A stretch of 64,000 nucleotides of DNA from NCBI GenBank assembly GCA_902558095.1, contig CACECP010000002.1, positions 100,699-164,698 on the forward strand, written 5' to 3'. The notes under the pieces were generated by a model, which had not been told where the DNA came from, did not search any database, and saw nothing but the letters and a program-made list of their open reading frames with translations. The stretch is from an uncultured SAR86 cluster bacterium (GTDB taxonomy: Bacteria; Pseudomonadota; Gammaproteobacteria; Magnimaribacterales; D2472). Shown here piece by piece: positions 43,947 to 52,506 of this stretch (the stretch's first letter is position 1; each line of letters starts with the position of its first letter). Made by a program: the position numbers and the translations under genes.

Positions 43947-44118
43947 ACATTCTGGTTCATTTGCTATTGTGTTAATAAATTTGAACCGATACTAATAATT
44001 AGGTGATTTTCCACTGTCTTTGTTGTGCAATACCTATTAGGGAAGCCTGATCTGACATGATATTCACCACCTGAACTTTCGGTTCAGGTATAACACATAG
44101 CGGTGACCTGGTTTGTTA
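43947..44118 (+). ncRNA. ssrS: 6S RNA
   Basis: Binds sigma-70 RNA polymerase and represses many promoters in stationary phase. The landmarks of E. coli 6S are visible in order: GAACCGATA (43983-43991, E. coli GAGCCGATA), GGGAAGCCTGATCTGAC, TATTCACCACC, and a hairpin ACCTGAAC-TTTCG-GTTCAGGT (44069-44089). The outer arms GCTATTGTGTT (43963-43973) and AACACATAGC near the 3' end pair with one bulge. It sits between zapA and fau, the conserved location. The 5' end is set by the -10 box; the 3' end is approximate (within about 10 nt). Confidence 0.88.
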
Positions 44119-44133
44119 GCCTCTGCAAAATTT

Positions 44134-44703
44134 ATGGTGAAAAATAAAATTAGAAAATCACTTCTTGAGCAGGGGCAGCTATTATCAGAAAAATTCTTCT
44201 CAGATAATGACCCAAAAATACAAAAAACAGCTATCGATAAGATAAATTTAAAATCATCTAAGAACAATCTTTTGTATTTTCCTTTCAGAAGTGAGGTTAA
44301 ATTAGACCTTTTAATGAATACGATAAATAGTTTTTCAAATAAAATTTATATGCCAAGAATTTTCTTAAATAAGGATATGAAATTTAATTTACTATCTAAA
44401 AATAGTATTTTTAAAACCAATAAATATGGTATTAAAGAAATTGATAATGAAGATTATTTAGAGCCAAATCTTTTTAATACTTTGTTTGTACCTTTTGTTG
44501 GGGTTGATAAAAATGGTTGTCGGCTTGGTTATGGCGGTGGCTATTTCGATAGAGCTCTTGAAGGGATAGAATCACTAAATAACAAGCCTCTCATTGTTGG
44601 TATGGGGTATGATTATCAGATAGTTAATGATGAATTTGGTATGAGTCATGATATTAAGTATGACATTGTAATAACTGAAACCCGTGTACTTTCCTTCAAC
44701 TGA
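44134..44703 (+). CDS. fau: 5-formyltetrahydrofolate cyclo-ligase
   Basis: Returns 5-formyl-THF to 5,10-methenyl-THF using ATP. It is 189 aa from the ATG at 44134; an in-frame TTG at 44113 is upstream but falls at the end of 6S RNA and adds an unlikely N-terminus. The family motifs are YFPFRSEVKLD, FVPFVGVDKNGCRLGYGGGYFDRAL and the terminal FN tail. This is ygfA in E. coli, part of the 6S/ygfA locus, and is often involved in stress survival there. Confidence 0.92.
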   Translation: MVKNKIRKSLLEQGQLLSEKFFSDNDPKIQKTAIDKINLKSSKNNLLYFPFRSEVKLDLLMNTINSFSNKIYMPRIFLNKDMKFNLLSKNSIFKTNKYGIKEIDNEDYLEPNLFNTLFVPFVGVDKNGCRLGYGGGYFDRALEGIESLNNKPLIVGMGYDYQIVNDEFGMSHDIKYDIVITETRVLSFN

Positions 44704-44732
44704 GCTTTAAAATACGATTTTTATTAGCACAT

Positions 44733-47015
44733 ATGAAGAAAAACCTAAAATATTTAATCCTTTTATTTTTGTCTTCAGCATATGTCCATTCTATAGAAAT
44801 TGATGCCTCTTTGGATGAGGCAGAATGGGAAAAAGCGATAGTTATAAATGAATATTTTGAGACTGTTCCCTATACATTAACTCCTTCAGAAGTAAAAACA
44901 GAAACAAGAATTTTTTCAAACGAAAATGGGATCTATGTTGGATTTACTAATTTCCAAGATAACGAATCTATGCTATCGAAAAAGTCCATGAGAGATGAAG
45001 TTCCAAATAATGTTGAACAAAATGGTGTTGCGATTGATTTTGATGGAGATGGTCTTAAGGCATATATGTTCTTTGTTACTCTCGCTAATATTCAGGGAGA
45101 TGGAATTAGGCGTTTAGGCGGTTGGCCTCAATTTGATTGGGATGGTGATTGGGAGGTGCAAACTAAAAAATACGATGGTTACTGGGTCTCAGAGTTCTTA
45201 ATACCTTGGGATGTGGTTTTAATGAAAAATGTTGACGGTCCAAATAGAAGTATCAATATCACAACTTTTAGATATTATGCAAAAAATCAATCATGGCTAA
45301 ATGATAATAAAACAAGTGGAAACAGAACTGATTTTCTTTCAAACTTGAGAACAATCAATGTTGCAAACTATACAAAAAGAAAACTTAACTATTTTCCATA
45401 TATATCAAAAACATACAATTCTGTTTCAGGCTTTAACGAAGATAAGGTTGGTGCCGAAGTTTTCTTAAATACCGGAACAGGCAAACAAATTAACCTAACT
45501 GTAAATCCTGACTTTGGACAAGCAGAAAGTGATGAAGTAATTGTTAATTTTTCTGCTCAAGAGACTTTCTATTCTGAAAAAAGAGCTTTCTTCAATGAGA
45601 ATCAATCTCTATTTGACCTATCTCATTATGACAGATATAGAGTTATTAATACCAGAAGGATTGGTGCGGCTAGCTCTTATGATTGTGAAGCGTCAGCTGA
45701 TGAAGATAGTTGCAGCGATGCAAAGAAAAATTATACAGATATAGACTTTGCTTTAAGGTATACCCAAAAAAATAATAACAGCGACATTGGAATTTTTGTA
45801 GCTCAAGAAACAGATGAATCATTTACAAAAGGTAAAAACTTTTATGCTTTAAGATCTAAAAATATGGTTGGGTCAAGGTCTATAGGTTATTTTCTAACTC
45901 ATGTAGTAAATAACTTCACTAATGAGAAAGCTACGGTGAATGTAATTGATTTCTCAAATGTTAAATCTAGTAAATTAACTCTTTATACAGACCTGCTCTC
46001 TTCTAAAAAAGAGGGAATCTCTGGTTTTGGTTTGAGGTCACAGTTTGTTTATAAGCCTACACCGCTAAGTAGAAGATCTGGAAGTATTTTATATTTTGAA
46101 GATAGCTTTAAGCTTAATGATTTTGGATATCTTAAAAAAAATGATTGGTTTCATATTGGATTTGGTTCAGATTTTACAAAGGTTGATTTTATTGAATCTA
46201 GTAGAATTAAAGAAAGAAAAATTGGTGTAGATTTTAATTATGATTCTGATACATCAGGAAATTCAAATCCTATTCAATTACGACAAGAATATAATTTTAA
46301 ATATAAGGACACTTCAAGCTTTCAAGCCTCATGGGATCTCAAAACATCAGGTAAAAATACTACCATTACAAGAAAAAATGTTGAATTTCCTTATGTAAAG
46401 AAAAATGGGAGCTTTAGCTTTAATTTAGATTACGAATCACCAAGTTATGGAACTTGGGAGTATGATTGGAGAATTGGCTATGAGACTTCTGATAAATACA
46501 AAACCTGGAGTTCAGAAGGATACGAAAGAAGATTTGCAAAGATTGCGGGATCATTATACCCAATTGATGATTTTAGATTAGGCTGGCAGTTAAGGGTTAG
46601 AGAAGAAGATGAGTGGCTTAATTGGATAGAGGGCAATGAGCTTGCTGTATACGATTTAACTCAAAAAATTATTTCTATCAATGCAAATTGGTTTAAAGGT
46701 TCCAAACATGAAATAAGATTAAAAAGTCAGTTTGTGGCCTTAGATGCTAAAAATCCTATTAGTCTAATTTCAGATAAGGCGGGCTATCTTTACAACCATG
46801 ATTCAAATGTTAAACCTTTTACAGAAGGTATTACTTCTTTTCAAGTCAGGTACAAATATGAGATGGCTCCATTGTCATATATTTATCTTGTCTACACAAA
46901 AGGAGGAAGAGTTTATGATGATGAAAATGAAAGAAACACATCGGATGTATTCAAAGATCCGTGGGAAAACCCTGATAATGAAATCTTTTCGTTAAAGTTC
47001 AGATTTAAGTTCTAA
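44733..47015 (+). CDS. DUF5916/CBM9-like outer-membrane protein
   Basis: 760 aa with a signal peptide (MKKNLKYLILLFLSSAYVHS). Residues about 20-200 resemble the carbohydrate-binding family 9-like domain (ASLDEAEWEKAI, IYVGF, DGYWVSEFLIPW). The rest is rich in alternating strands and ends in a terminal Phe (LKFRFKF), fitting an outer-membrane barrel of the DUF5916 type. NPDFGQAESDE followed by ETFYSEKRAFFNENQSLF is a typical family stretch. The substrate is unknown; such proteins are widespread in marine bacteria. No partner gene is adjacent. Confidence 0.85.
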   Translation: MKKNLKYLILLFLSSAYVHSIEIDASLDEAEWEKAIVINEYFETVPYTLTPSEVKTETRIFSNENGIYVGFTNFQDNESMLSKKSMRDEVPNNVEQNGVAIDFDGDGLKAYMFFVTLANIQGDGIRRLGGWPQFDWDGDWEVQTKKYDGYWVSEFLIPWDVVLMKNVDGPNRSINITTFRYYAKNQSWLNDNKTSGNRTDFLSNLRTINVANYTKRKLNYFPYISKTYNSVSGFNEDKVGAEVFLNTGTGKQINLTVNPDFGQAESDEVIVNFSAQETFYSEKRAFFNENQSLFDLSHYDRYRVINTRRIGAASSYDCEASADEDSCSDAKKNYTDIDFALRYTQKNNNSDIGIFVAQETDESFTKGKNFYALRSKNMVGSRSIGYFLTHVVNNFTNEKATVNVIDFSNVKSSKLTLYTDLLSSKKEGISGFGLRSQFVYKPTPLSRRSGSILYFEDSFKLNDFGYLKKNDWFHIGFGSDFTKVDFIESSRIKERKIGVDFNYDSDTSGNSNPIQLRQEYNFKYKDTSSFQASWDLKTSGKNTTITRKNVEFPYVKKNGSFSFNLDYESPSYGTWEYDWRIGYETSDKYKTWSSEGYERRFAKIAGSLYPIDDFRLGWQLRVREEDEWLNWIEGNELAVYDLTQKIISINANWFKGSKHEIRLKSQFVALDAKNPISLISDKAGYLYNHDSNVKPFTEGITSFQVRYKYEMAPLSYIYLVYTKGGRVYDDENERNTSDVFKDPWENPDNEIFSLKFRFKF

Positions 47016-47049
47016 TTTTTTAGGCTTTTTAACTGAAGGCTAACTCAAG

Positions 47050-47235
47050 CTAAAAGGGAAAGTACCTAAAGTTGCCGGTAAAAATAAATTTTATTAGCCA
47101 AGCAATAGTATTAGGAGCAATAATAATGAGCACATTCAACCATATTGGATTGTTGCTTGTTCCTTCCGCAGTAAAAAAAATAATTGCTAAAAATGCAGAT
47201 AATAAAAATCCTATCCAATGAATTGCTTGTGTCAT
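47050..47235 (-). CDS. Small membrane protein, unknown function
   Basis: 61 aa with two hydrophobic helices (about 4-24 and 30-50) and a Phe-rich end (GNFRYFPF). The ATG at 47235 has a plausible position in the 270-bp gap between the DUF5916 gene and ilvA. No recognised family; expression is uncertain. Confidence 0.5.
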   Translation of the reverse strand: MTQAIHWIGFLLSAFLAIIFFTAEGTSNNPIWLNVLIIIAPNTIAWLIKFIFTGNFRYFPF

Positions 47236-47285
47236 ATTTAAAAATATATCAGATTTTCTTATAAATTATTAAAGTTTTAATAAGT

Positions 47286-48837
47286 TTATTTTAGGAAGTC
47301 TAGATACGCCCTATTATTACTCTCTTCTTTAAAGATAGTTCCAGATTTATCAAGATGTTTTAAAAGCATGGATTTATTATTATTTGGATCTTCGATGCCA
47401 ATTAAAATATTTCCATAGGCTGATCCAATATTTCTATAATGAAATAAAGAAATATTCCAATTTGTGCCAAAGTTTCTTAGAAATTCCAATAGAGCTCCAG
47501 GCTTCTCTGGGAATTCGCCATTAAAAATTCTTTCATTATGTCCAGATTCATTTGCACTGCTAACTCTTCCACCAACCATATGTCTTAAATGATCGTTTGA
47601 AATATTGTTACTAGTGTAATCATTAAATTTGTACTTTAATTTTTTAAGTTTATTTTTAAGTTTTATAAAACTTTTCTCAGATGGAGTTCTTATTCCAACT
47701 AAGACAAATGCCTCTTCCTTGTTTGACTTTCTATAATTGAACTCAGTAACAGGCAACTTACCAAAGACTTTAGCCAACTTTAAAAAGCTACCAGGCTGCT
47801 CAGGAATTTTAATGCTGAGAATCTTTTCTCTATTTTCTCCAAGTTCAGACCTTTCAACAATAAAGCCAAGTTTTTGGAAATTAACATTAGCTCCAGAACT
47901 AAGAGCGAGAAGATTCTTATTCTTTATTTTTTTTGAATATATCTTTAAGCCTGCCAAGGCTACTGCACCAGATGGCTCAGATAAAACTCTAGTATCTTCA
48001 AAGATATCCTTAACAGCTGCACAAACCTCATCGATATTAACTGTGATCACTTCATCTACACACTCTTTTATAACATCTAGATTGTGCTTTCCAACTTGAG
48101 AAACAGCTACGCCATCTGCAAATAATCCTACTTTTTTCAGCAATACTCTTTTATTTGATTTTAGGGCTTCTGTTAAACATGCTGAATCATCAACTTCAAC
48201 TCCAATTATTTTTATTTTCTTATCATTTTGTCTGATCCAAGCAGATATACCGGCTAGCAACCCACCCCCCCCCAACAGGAACAAAAATTGCATCATATTT
48301 AATATCATCTTGGAGAATTTCTTTACCAATAGTCCCTTGACCAGCGATGGTGTATGGATCATCAAAAGGATGAACGAATGTGTAATTATATTTTTTGGAA
48401 ATCTCATCAGCTTTTACAAGAGCTTCAGCAAGATTTTCTCCATGAAGGGTTATTTTTGCTCCAAGCCTTTTAACAGAATTTATTTTATTTTCTGGAGCAG
48501 TGACTGGCATTACTATATTGCATTTAATTTTTAGCCTCTTACATGCAAGGGCTACACCCTGAGCATGATTTCCAGCAGATGCAGCTATAATTCCAAGAGA
48601 TTGTTGTTTTTCTGATAAATTTGATATTTTGTTATATGCGCCTCTATTTTTAAATGAAAATATAGGCTGTAGATCTTCCCTTTTTAAATATATGTCATTA
48701 TTTCCTTTAGCTGAAAGGTTGCTAGCAAAGGTTGTTGGAGAATCTATTGCAACATCATATACAGAAGCATCATTAATTAACTTGATATACTTCTTAGAAT
48801 GCTTAAATTTACCAGTCTTTTTTATTTTTAATCTCAA
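47286..48837 (-). pseudogene. ilvA: Threonine dehydratase IlvA, interrupted by a +1 frameshift in a G9 run
   Basis: IlvA deaminates threonine to 2-oxobutyrate for isoleucine synthesis. Two overlapping reading frames (48837 to 48223, and 48407 to 47286) together cover a normal IlvA of about 516 aa. The PLP domain has the lysine in SFKNRGA, and ASAGNHAQG. The two C-terminal ACT-like regulatory domains (IPEQPGSFLK, FPEKPGALLEF) are intact. The break is at the glycine loop, where the expected PVGGGGLLAG needs G8-T but the minus strand has G9-T (plus-strand C9 at 48265-48273). This is either an assembly error, a real loss, or a phase-variable tract. The start is an in-frame TTG at 48837 because no ATG fits. 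Divergent from rpiA. Confidence 0.9.
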
Positions 48838-48876
48838 TTTAAATCACATAGTTTATTTTTCTAGTATTATAACTGT

Positions 48877-49515
48877 ATGAGCACCGCAAAGATAAGTGTT
48901 GCAAGAAAAGCAATAAATCATATAGAGAAAAAACTTAGCAAAGATATGGTGTTAGGCATTGGAACTGGTTCAACTGTTAATTTCTTTATTGATGAATTAT
49001 CAAATTTTAAAAATTATTTTAAAGGTGCGGTATCAAGCTCTGAGGCATCAACAATTCTTTTAGAGAGGAATGGAATTGATGTATTTAGTTTAAATGATGT
49101 GAACCGACTTGAGTTTTATATTGATGGAGCTGATGAAGTTTCACCTGACAATGTTCTGATAAAAGGTGGAGGTGGAGCACATACAAGAGAAAAAATAGTA
49201 GCATCTGCTTCTAGAGAGTTTATTTGTATTGTAGATCAATCAAAGTTAGTTGATAAACTTGGTGACTTCCCTCTTCCAATTGAGGTAATTCCAGAAAGCA
49301 GAAGTCTTGTTGCTAGGAAAATTATCTCTTTAGGAGGAACACCAATATATAGAAATGGTTTTGTCACAGATCAAGGGAATCATATATTAGATATAAAAGA
49401 TATTGATATTTCACAACCAGAAAAGTTAGAGTCTTTGATTAACAATATACCTGGAGTTATTGATAATGGAATTTTTGCTTTTAATAAACCAAATATAGTT
49501 TTTGTATCAGATTAA
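48877..49515 (+). CDS. rpiA: Ribose-5-phosphate isomerase A
   Basis: Interconverts ribose-5-phosphate and ribulose-5-phosphate in the pentose phosphate pathway. It is 212 aa with GIGTGSTVNFFIDEL, the catalytic DGADEV, GGGGAHTREKIVAS and DQSKLVDKLG. The start is 40 bp from the ilvA start on the other strand, a shared divergent promoter region also seen in enterobacteria. Confidence 0.97.
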   Translation: MSTAKISVARKAINHIEKKLSKDMVLGIGTGSTVNFFIDELSNFKNYFKGAVSSSEASTILLERNGIDVFSLNDVNRLEFYIDGADEVSPDNVLIKGGGGAHTREKIVASASREFICIVDQSKLVDKLGDFPLPIEVIPESRSLVARKIISLGGTPIYRNGFVTDQGNHILDIKDIDISQPEKLESLINNIPGVIDNGIFAFNKPNIVFVSD

Positions 49516-49517
49516 AA

Positions 49518-50042
49518 TTACAGAAGTTCTTCTATTTTTGTAATAAGCTCTTCTGAATCTGGTTTAACTTTTGATCCATAAGTAGAAACTACACTTCCAT
49601 CTCTTGATATTAAATATTTATTAAAGTTCCATTTAGGGCTATAGCCAGTTTCTTCAATGAGTTTCTTGTAAAAAGGGTTAGCTTTCTTGCCTCTAACTTT
49701 AGAAGTTGCAAGCATAGGGAAGTTAACTCCGTATTCTGTGGAACAGAATTCAGCAACGTCTTCTTCGCTTGAATATTCTTGCATGAAATCTCTTGATGGA
49801 ACTCCAATAACAACCAATCCATCGCCTTGATATGTTTCATAAAGTTTTTGTAATGATGCATATTGATATGTATAACCACATCGGCTTGCAACATTTACAA
49901 CTAGCATGACCTTGTTTTCATATTCACATAAATTTACTTTTTCACTAGAATCTAATAAACGCATCTCAGTGTCCAATAAGTTTGAGCAAGCAAATGCATA
50001 TGATGATGAGAGCACTAGAAATGTTGTTAAAAGTTTATTCAT
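49518..50042 (-). CDS. Glutathione peroxidase family protein, exported
   Basis: A thiol peroxidase of 174 aa with a signal peptide (MNKLLTTFLVLSSSYAFA), so it acts in the periplasm. The catalytic Cys55 is in ASRCGYTYQY (no selenocysteine), and Trp is in PKWNFNKYLI. The Gln-containing NQFG motif of classical enzymes is replaced by SRDFMQE, as in a subgroup of bacterial GPx, so its reductant may be thioredoxin rather than glutathione. It is downstream of the candidate small RNA and a possible 28-aa peptide. Confidence 0.9.
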   Translation of the reverse strand: MNKLLTTFLVLSSSYAFACSNLLDTEMRLLDSSEKVNLCEYENKVMLVVNVASRCGYTYQYASLQKLYETYQGDGLVVIGVPSRDFMQEYSSEEDVAEFCSTEYGVNFPMLATSKVRGKKANPFYKKLIEETGYSPKWNFNKYLISRDGSVVSTYGSKVKPDSEELITKIEELL

Positions 50043-50052
50043 AATTATTTAG

Positions 50053-50139
50053 TTACGTAATTGGCGTTATAGCTGACAAAGACGATATAAATATAGAAAT
50101 CAAAAATATTATTTCGATATTATCCTTAATTTTTTCCAT
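50053..50139 (-). CDS. Possible 28-aa membrane peptide before the peroxidase
   Basis: Short frame starting ATG at 50139, 28 codons, with a hydrophobic centre (IIFLISIFISS) after a charged MEKIKDN. AAGG lies 8 bp upstream of the ATG. It ends 11 bp before the peroxidase gene. Too short for family evidence. Confidence 0.3.
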   Translation of the reverse strand: MEKIKDNIEIIFLISIFISSLSAITPIT

Positions 50140-50154
50140 ATTATAAACCTTTTT

Positions 50155-50183
50155 AAAAAGAGATGGAGGGCAGTGCCCTCCAT
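50155..50183 (-). terminator. Rho-independent terminator of the candidate small RNA
   Basis: A perfect 10-bp inverted repeat: ATGGAGGGCA (50183-50174), one central base, TGCCCTCCAT (50172-50163). In practice this is a 9-bp stem with a 3-nt loop. It is followed on the minus strand by CTCTTTTT (50162-50155). On the plus strand there is no T run, so termination is for the minus strand. Confidence 0.75.
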
Positions 50184-50230
50184 AATTCCAGAGTGTCAGC
50201 AAATTCTAATAGGGGAGAGGAGTGCTGACA
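50155..50230 (-). ncRNA. Candidate small regulatory RNA of about 76 nt with C/U-rich loop
   Basis: On the minus strand a good promoter (TTGATA-16 bp-TATAAT) leads to a start near 50230. The RNA opens with a perfect 8-bp hairpin (TGTCAGCA 50230-50223 / TGCTGACA 50201-50194) whose 21-nt loop contains CTCCTCTCCCCT. A linker with GGA follows, then a strong terminator. There is no coding frame of note in it. A CU-rich loop could pair with Shine-Dalgarno sequences of target mRNAs, as in some other sRNAs. The elements are seen; expression and function are inference. Confidence 0.6.
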
Positions 50231-50236
50231 TTAAAT

Positions 50237-50264
50237 ATTATACATACTTATAATATATTATCAA
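50237..50264 (-). promoter_or_regulatory. Strong sigma-70-type promoter of the candidate small RNA
   Basis: Minus strand: -35 TTGATA (50264-50259), 16-bp spacer, consensus -10 TATAAT (50242-50237). The predicted start at about 50230 coincides with the first base of the 5' hairpin. Confidence 0.65.
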
Positions 50265-50333
50265 TACTATTTATAAAATAAATTATAAATTTTTTATGTA
50301 TAATGATTTTTTACATAAATTTGGAGAATTATT

Positions 50334-52487
50334 TTGAAAGGCACAGTTTTATATGATGTTAAAGACGGAATAGCAATACTTACAGTTGATAACCCACCTG
50401 TAAATCCATTAAGTGACGGCGTAAGAACAGGCTTGTTCGAATCTCTTGTAAAAGCTGAGGAAGACTCTAGTGTTTCAGGTGTTGTTTTAACTGGAAATGG
50501 AAGAGCTTTTATTGCTGGTGCGGATATTTCTGAATTTGGTGGAAATGTAGAAGGAGTTAGCCTTAACGAGGTATTCAATAAATTAGAATATTGTACGAAG
50601 CCTGTGGTAGCAGCTATAAATGGAATTGCATTGGGAGGTGGCTTGGAAACTGCGCTATGCTGTAACTATAGAATAGCTGATAAAAAGGCTTTTGTTGGTC
50701 TTCCTGAAGTTAATTTAGGACTTTTGCCAGGAGGTGGCGGAACTCAAAGGCTTCCAAGACTAGTTGGACCTGGTGAAGCACTGAAAATGATGCTTTCAGG
50801 CGGTCATGTGCCTGCAACCAAGGCATTACATATGGGAATTGTCGACAAAATATCTGAAAATGTCGTTGAAGATGCTATGACATTTATCAAAGAAGTATCT
50901 GAAAGTGTTGAAAATCATCCAAAAGTAAGAGATAAGAATGAAAAAATGATCGAGGCAAGAGGCGATGATAAAGTTATGCTTGAAGCTCAAGCATTAGCTG
51001 CAAAAACAAGAAAAGGACAATTTGCTCCTGGACAGATTATTAAATGTGTTGAATCTGCTATAAATCTTGATGATTTTGACGAGGGTTTGAAGAAAGAAGG
51101 TGAATACTTTCTGGAGTGTCTGCTTCATCCTCAAAGAGAAGCTATGATTCACATGTTCTTTGGTGAACGTGCGGCATCAAAAATATCAGATGTTCCTAAA
51201 GATACAAAGGTCATGGATATTAAAAAAGCTGGGATTATTGGATCTGGAACAATGGGTGGCGGAATAGCTATGTGCTTTGCCAATGCTGGCATCCCTGTTC
51301 ACATAATTGATCAAGATCAAGACAACCTGGCAAGGGGTATTTCAGTAATTGAAAAGAATTATGATTTTATGGTCGGTAGAGGAAAATTAACACAAGATCA
51401 AAAGGATGCTGTTTTTGGTCTCGTATCCTCTAGTCTTGATTATAAGGATGTATCGGATTGCGATATTGTTATTGAAGCAGTGTATGAAAACCTAGAATTA
51501 AAACATGAAATCTTTAAGTCATTAGATGAGCATGTCAAGGGTGATGCAATACTTGCTAGTAACACATCCGGTTTAGATATAGATTCTATAGCATCAGTAA
51601 CTAAAAGGCCTGAAAAAGTAGTGGGTACTCACTTTTTTAGTCCAGCAAACATCATGAGGTTGTTAGAGGTGGTGAGAGGTGATCAGACTTCAAACGAAAC
51701 ATTAGCTACAATAATGGCAATAGGCAAGAAGCTGAAAAAAGCTGCAGTAGTATCTTTGAATGCACCTGGTTTTATTGGAAATAGAATGTTATTTGGTTAT
51801 ACAGCTCAAGCAAATATGCTTTTATTGGAAGGTGCCCTTCCCCATCAAATTGACCAAGCTCTGGAGTCATTTGGACTAAATATGGGACCATTTAGAATGA
51901 TGGATCTTGTTGGATTAGATTTGGGGTGGAGAGCAAGAAAACTTGGAGGTAAAGAATCCCCATTACACGCGAAGATTGGTGATGAATTATGTGAGCAAAA
52001 TAGATATGGGCAAAAAAATGGAGCTGGTTACTATAACTACTCTGAAGGATCTAGGGCACCAAATCCAGCCCCAGAAAATGAGGCCACCTATGAAAAGATA
52101 TCAGCTGAGAATGGTTTTACCAGAAGAGATATTTCTGATGAAGAAATCGTCGATAGATGTATTCTTGCCTTAATAAATGAGGGTGCAGATATTTTATCTG
52201 AAGGCGTTGCTCAAAGAGCAGCAGATATTGATGTTGTATACATTAACGGATATGGATTCCCCATATGGAGAGGAGGACCAATGCATCATGCTAATGCTAT
52301 GGGTTTAGATGTAGTAATAGAAAAACTAAATAAATACAGAGAAATTACTGGTAATGATGTATATAAGCCAAGCGAAATGCTATTAAAACTAGCTGAAAGT
52401 GGCGAAAGATTAGGTGAAGCACCCGCGAAAGAAGATAGAAAAGAAAAATTAGACTTTGAAATGTCTTCAGTTGCAAATAATTTCTAA
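50334..52487 (+). CDS. fadJ: Bifunctional enoyl-CoA hydratase / 3-hydroxyacyl-CoA dehydrogenase (FadJ-like)
   Basis: Performs the hydration and dehydrogenation steps of fatty-acid beta-oxidation. It is 717 aa. The crotonase domain (about 1-180) has NPPVNPLSD, GAGADISEF-like AGADISEFGG, and catalytic glutamates in GGGLETALCC and GLPEVNLGLLPGGGGTQRLP. The dehydrogenase domain begins at about 298 with GIIGSGTMGGGIAMCFANAG, and the hydroxyacyl motif is VGTHFFSPANIMRLLE. The start is a TTG with GGAG 7 bp upstream. The isomerase part typical of FadB is not evident, so it is closer to FadJ or peroxisomal types. Confidence 0.94.
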   Translation: MKGTVLYDVKDGIAILTVDNPPVNPLSDGVRTGLFESLVKAEEDSSVSGVVLTGNGRAFIAGADISEFGGNVEGVSLNEVFNKLEYCTKPVVAAINGIALGGGLETALCCNYRIADKKAFVGLPEVNLGLLPGGGGTQRLPRLVGPGEALKMMLSGGHVPATKALHMGIVDKISENVVEDAMTFIKEVSESVENHPKVRDKNEKMIEARGDDKVMLEAQALAAKTRKGQFAPGQIIKCVESAINLDDFDEGLKKEGEYFLECLLHPQREAMIHMFFGERAASKISDVPKDTKVMDIKKAGIIGSGTMGGGIAMCFANAGIPVHIIDQDQDNLARGISVIEKNYDFMVGRGKLTQDQKDAVFGLVSSSLDYKDVSDCDIVIEAVYENLELKHEIFKSLDEHVKGDAILASNTSGLDIDSIASVTKRPEKVVGTHFFSPANIMRLLEVVRGDQTSNETLATIMAIGKKLKKAAVVSLNAPGFIGNRMLFGYTAQANMLLLEGALPHQIDQALESFGLNMGPFRMMDLVGLDLGWRARKLGGKESPLHAKIGDELCEQNRYGQKNGAGYYNYSEGSRAPNPAPENEATYEKISAENGFTRRDISDEEIVDRCILALINEGADILSEGVAQRAADIDVVYINGYGFPIWRGGPMHHANAMGLDVVIEKLNKYREITGNDVYKPSEMLLKLAESGERLGEAPAKEDRKEKLDFEMSSVANNF

Positions 52488-52506
52488 TTTATATATTAAT
52501 AGCGCT

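Noticed and set aside
48629..48880. Plus-strand reading frame opposite ilvA (83 codons)
   Set aside because: Opposite the intact IlvA PLP domain and ending in rpiA's start; no family signal.
50163..50183. Plus-strand terminator or operator for fadJ
   Set aside because: There is no T run on the plus strand. The T run, promoter and hairpin order fit a minus-strand transcript. A repressor site remains possible but has no support.
50222..50281. Plus-strand 19-codon ORF (GTG start) after the purine-rich tract
   Set aside because: The GGAG is too close to the GTG for a normal ribosome site, and the same bases are better explained as the small RNA's complementary loop and promoter on the other strand.
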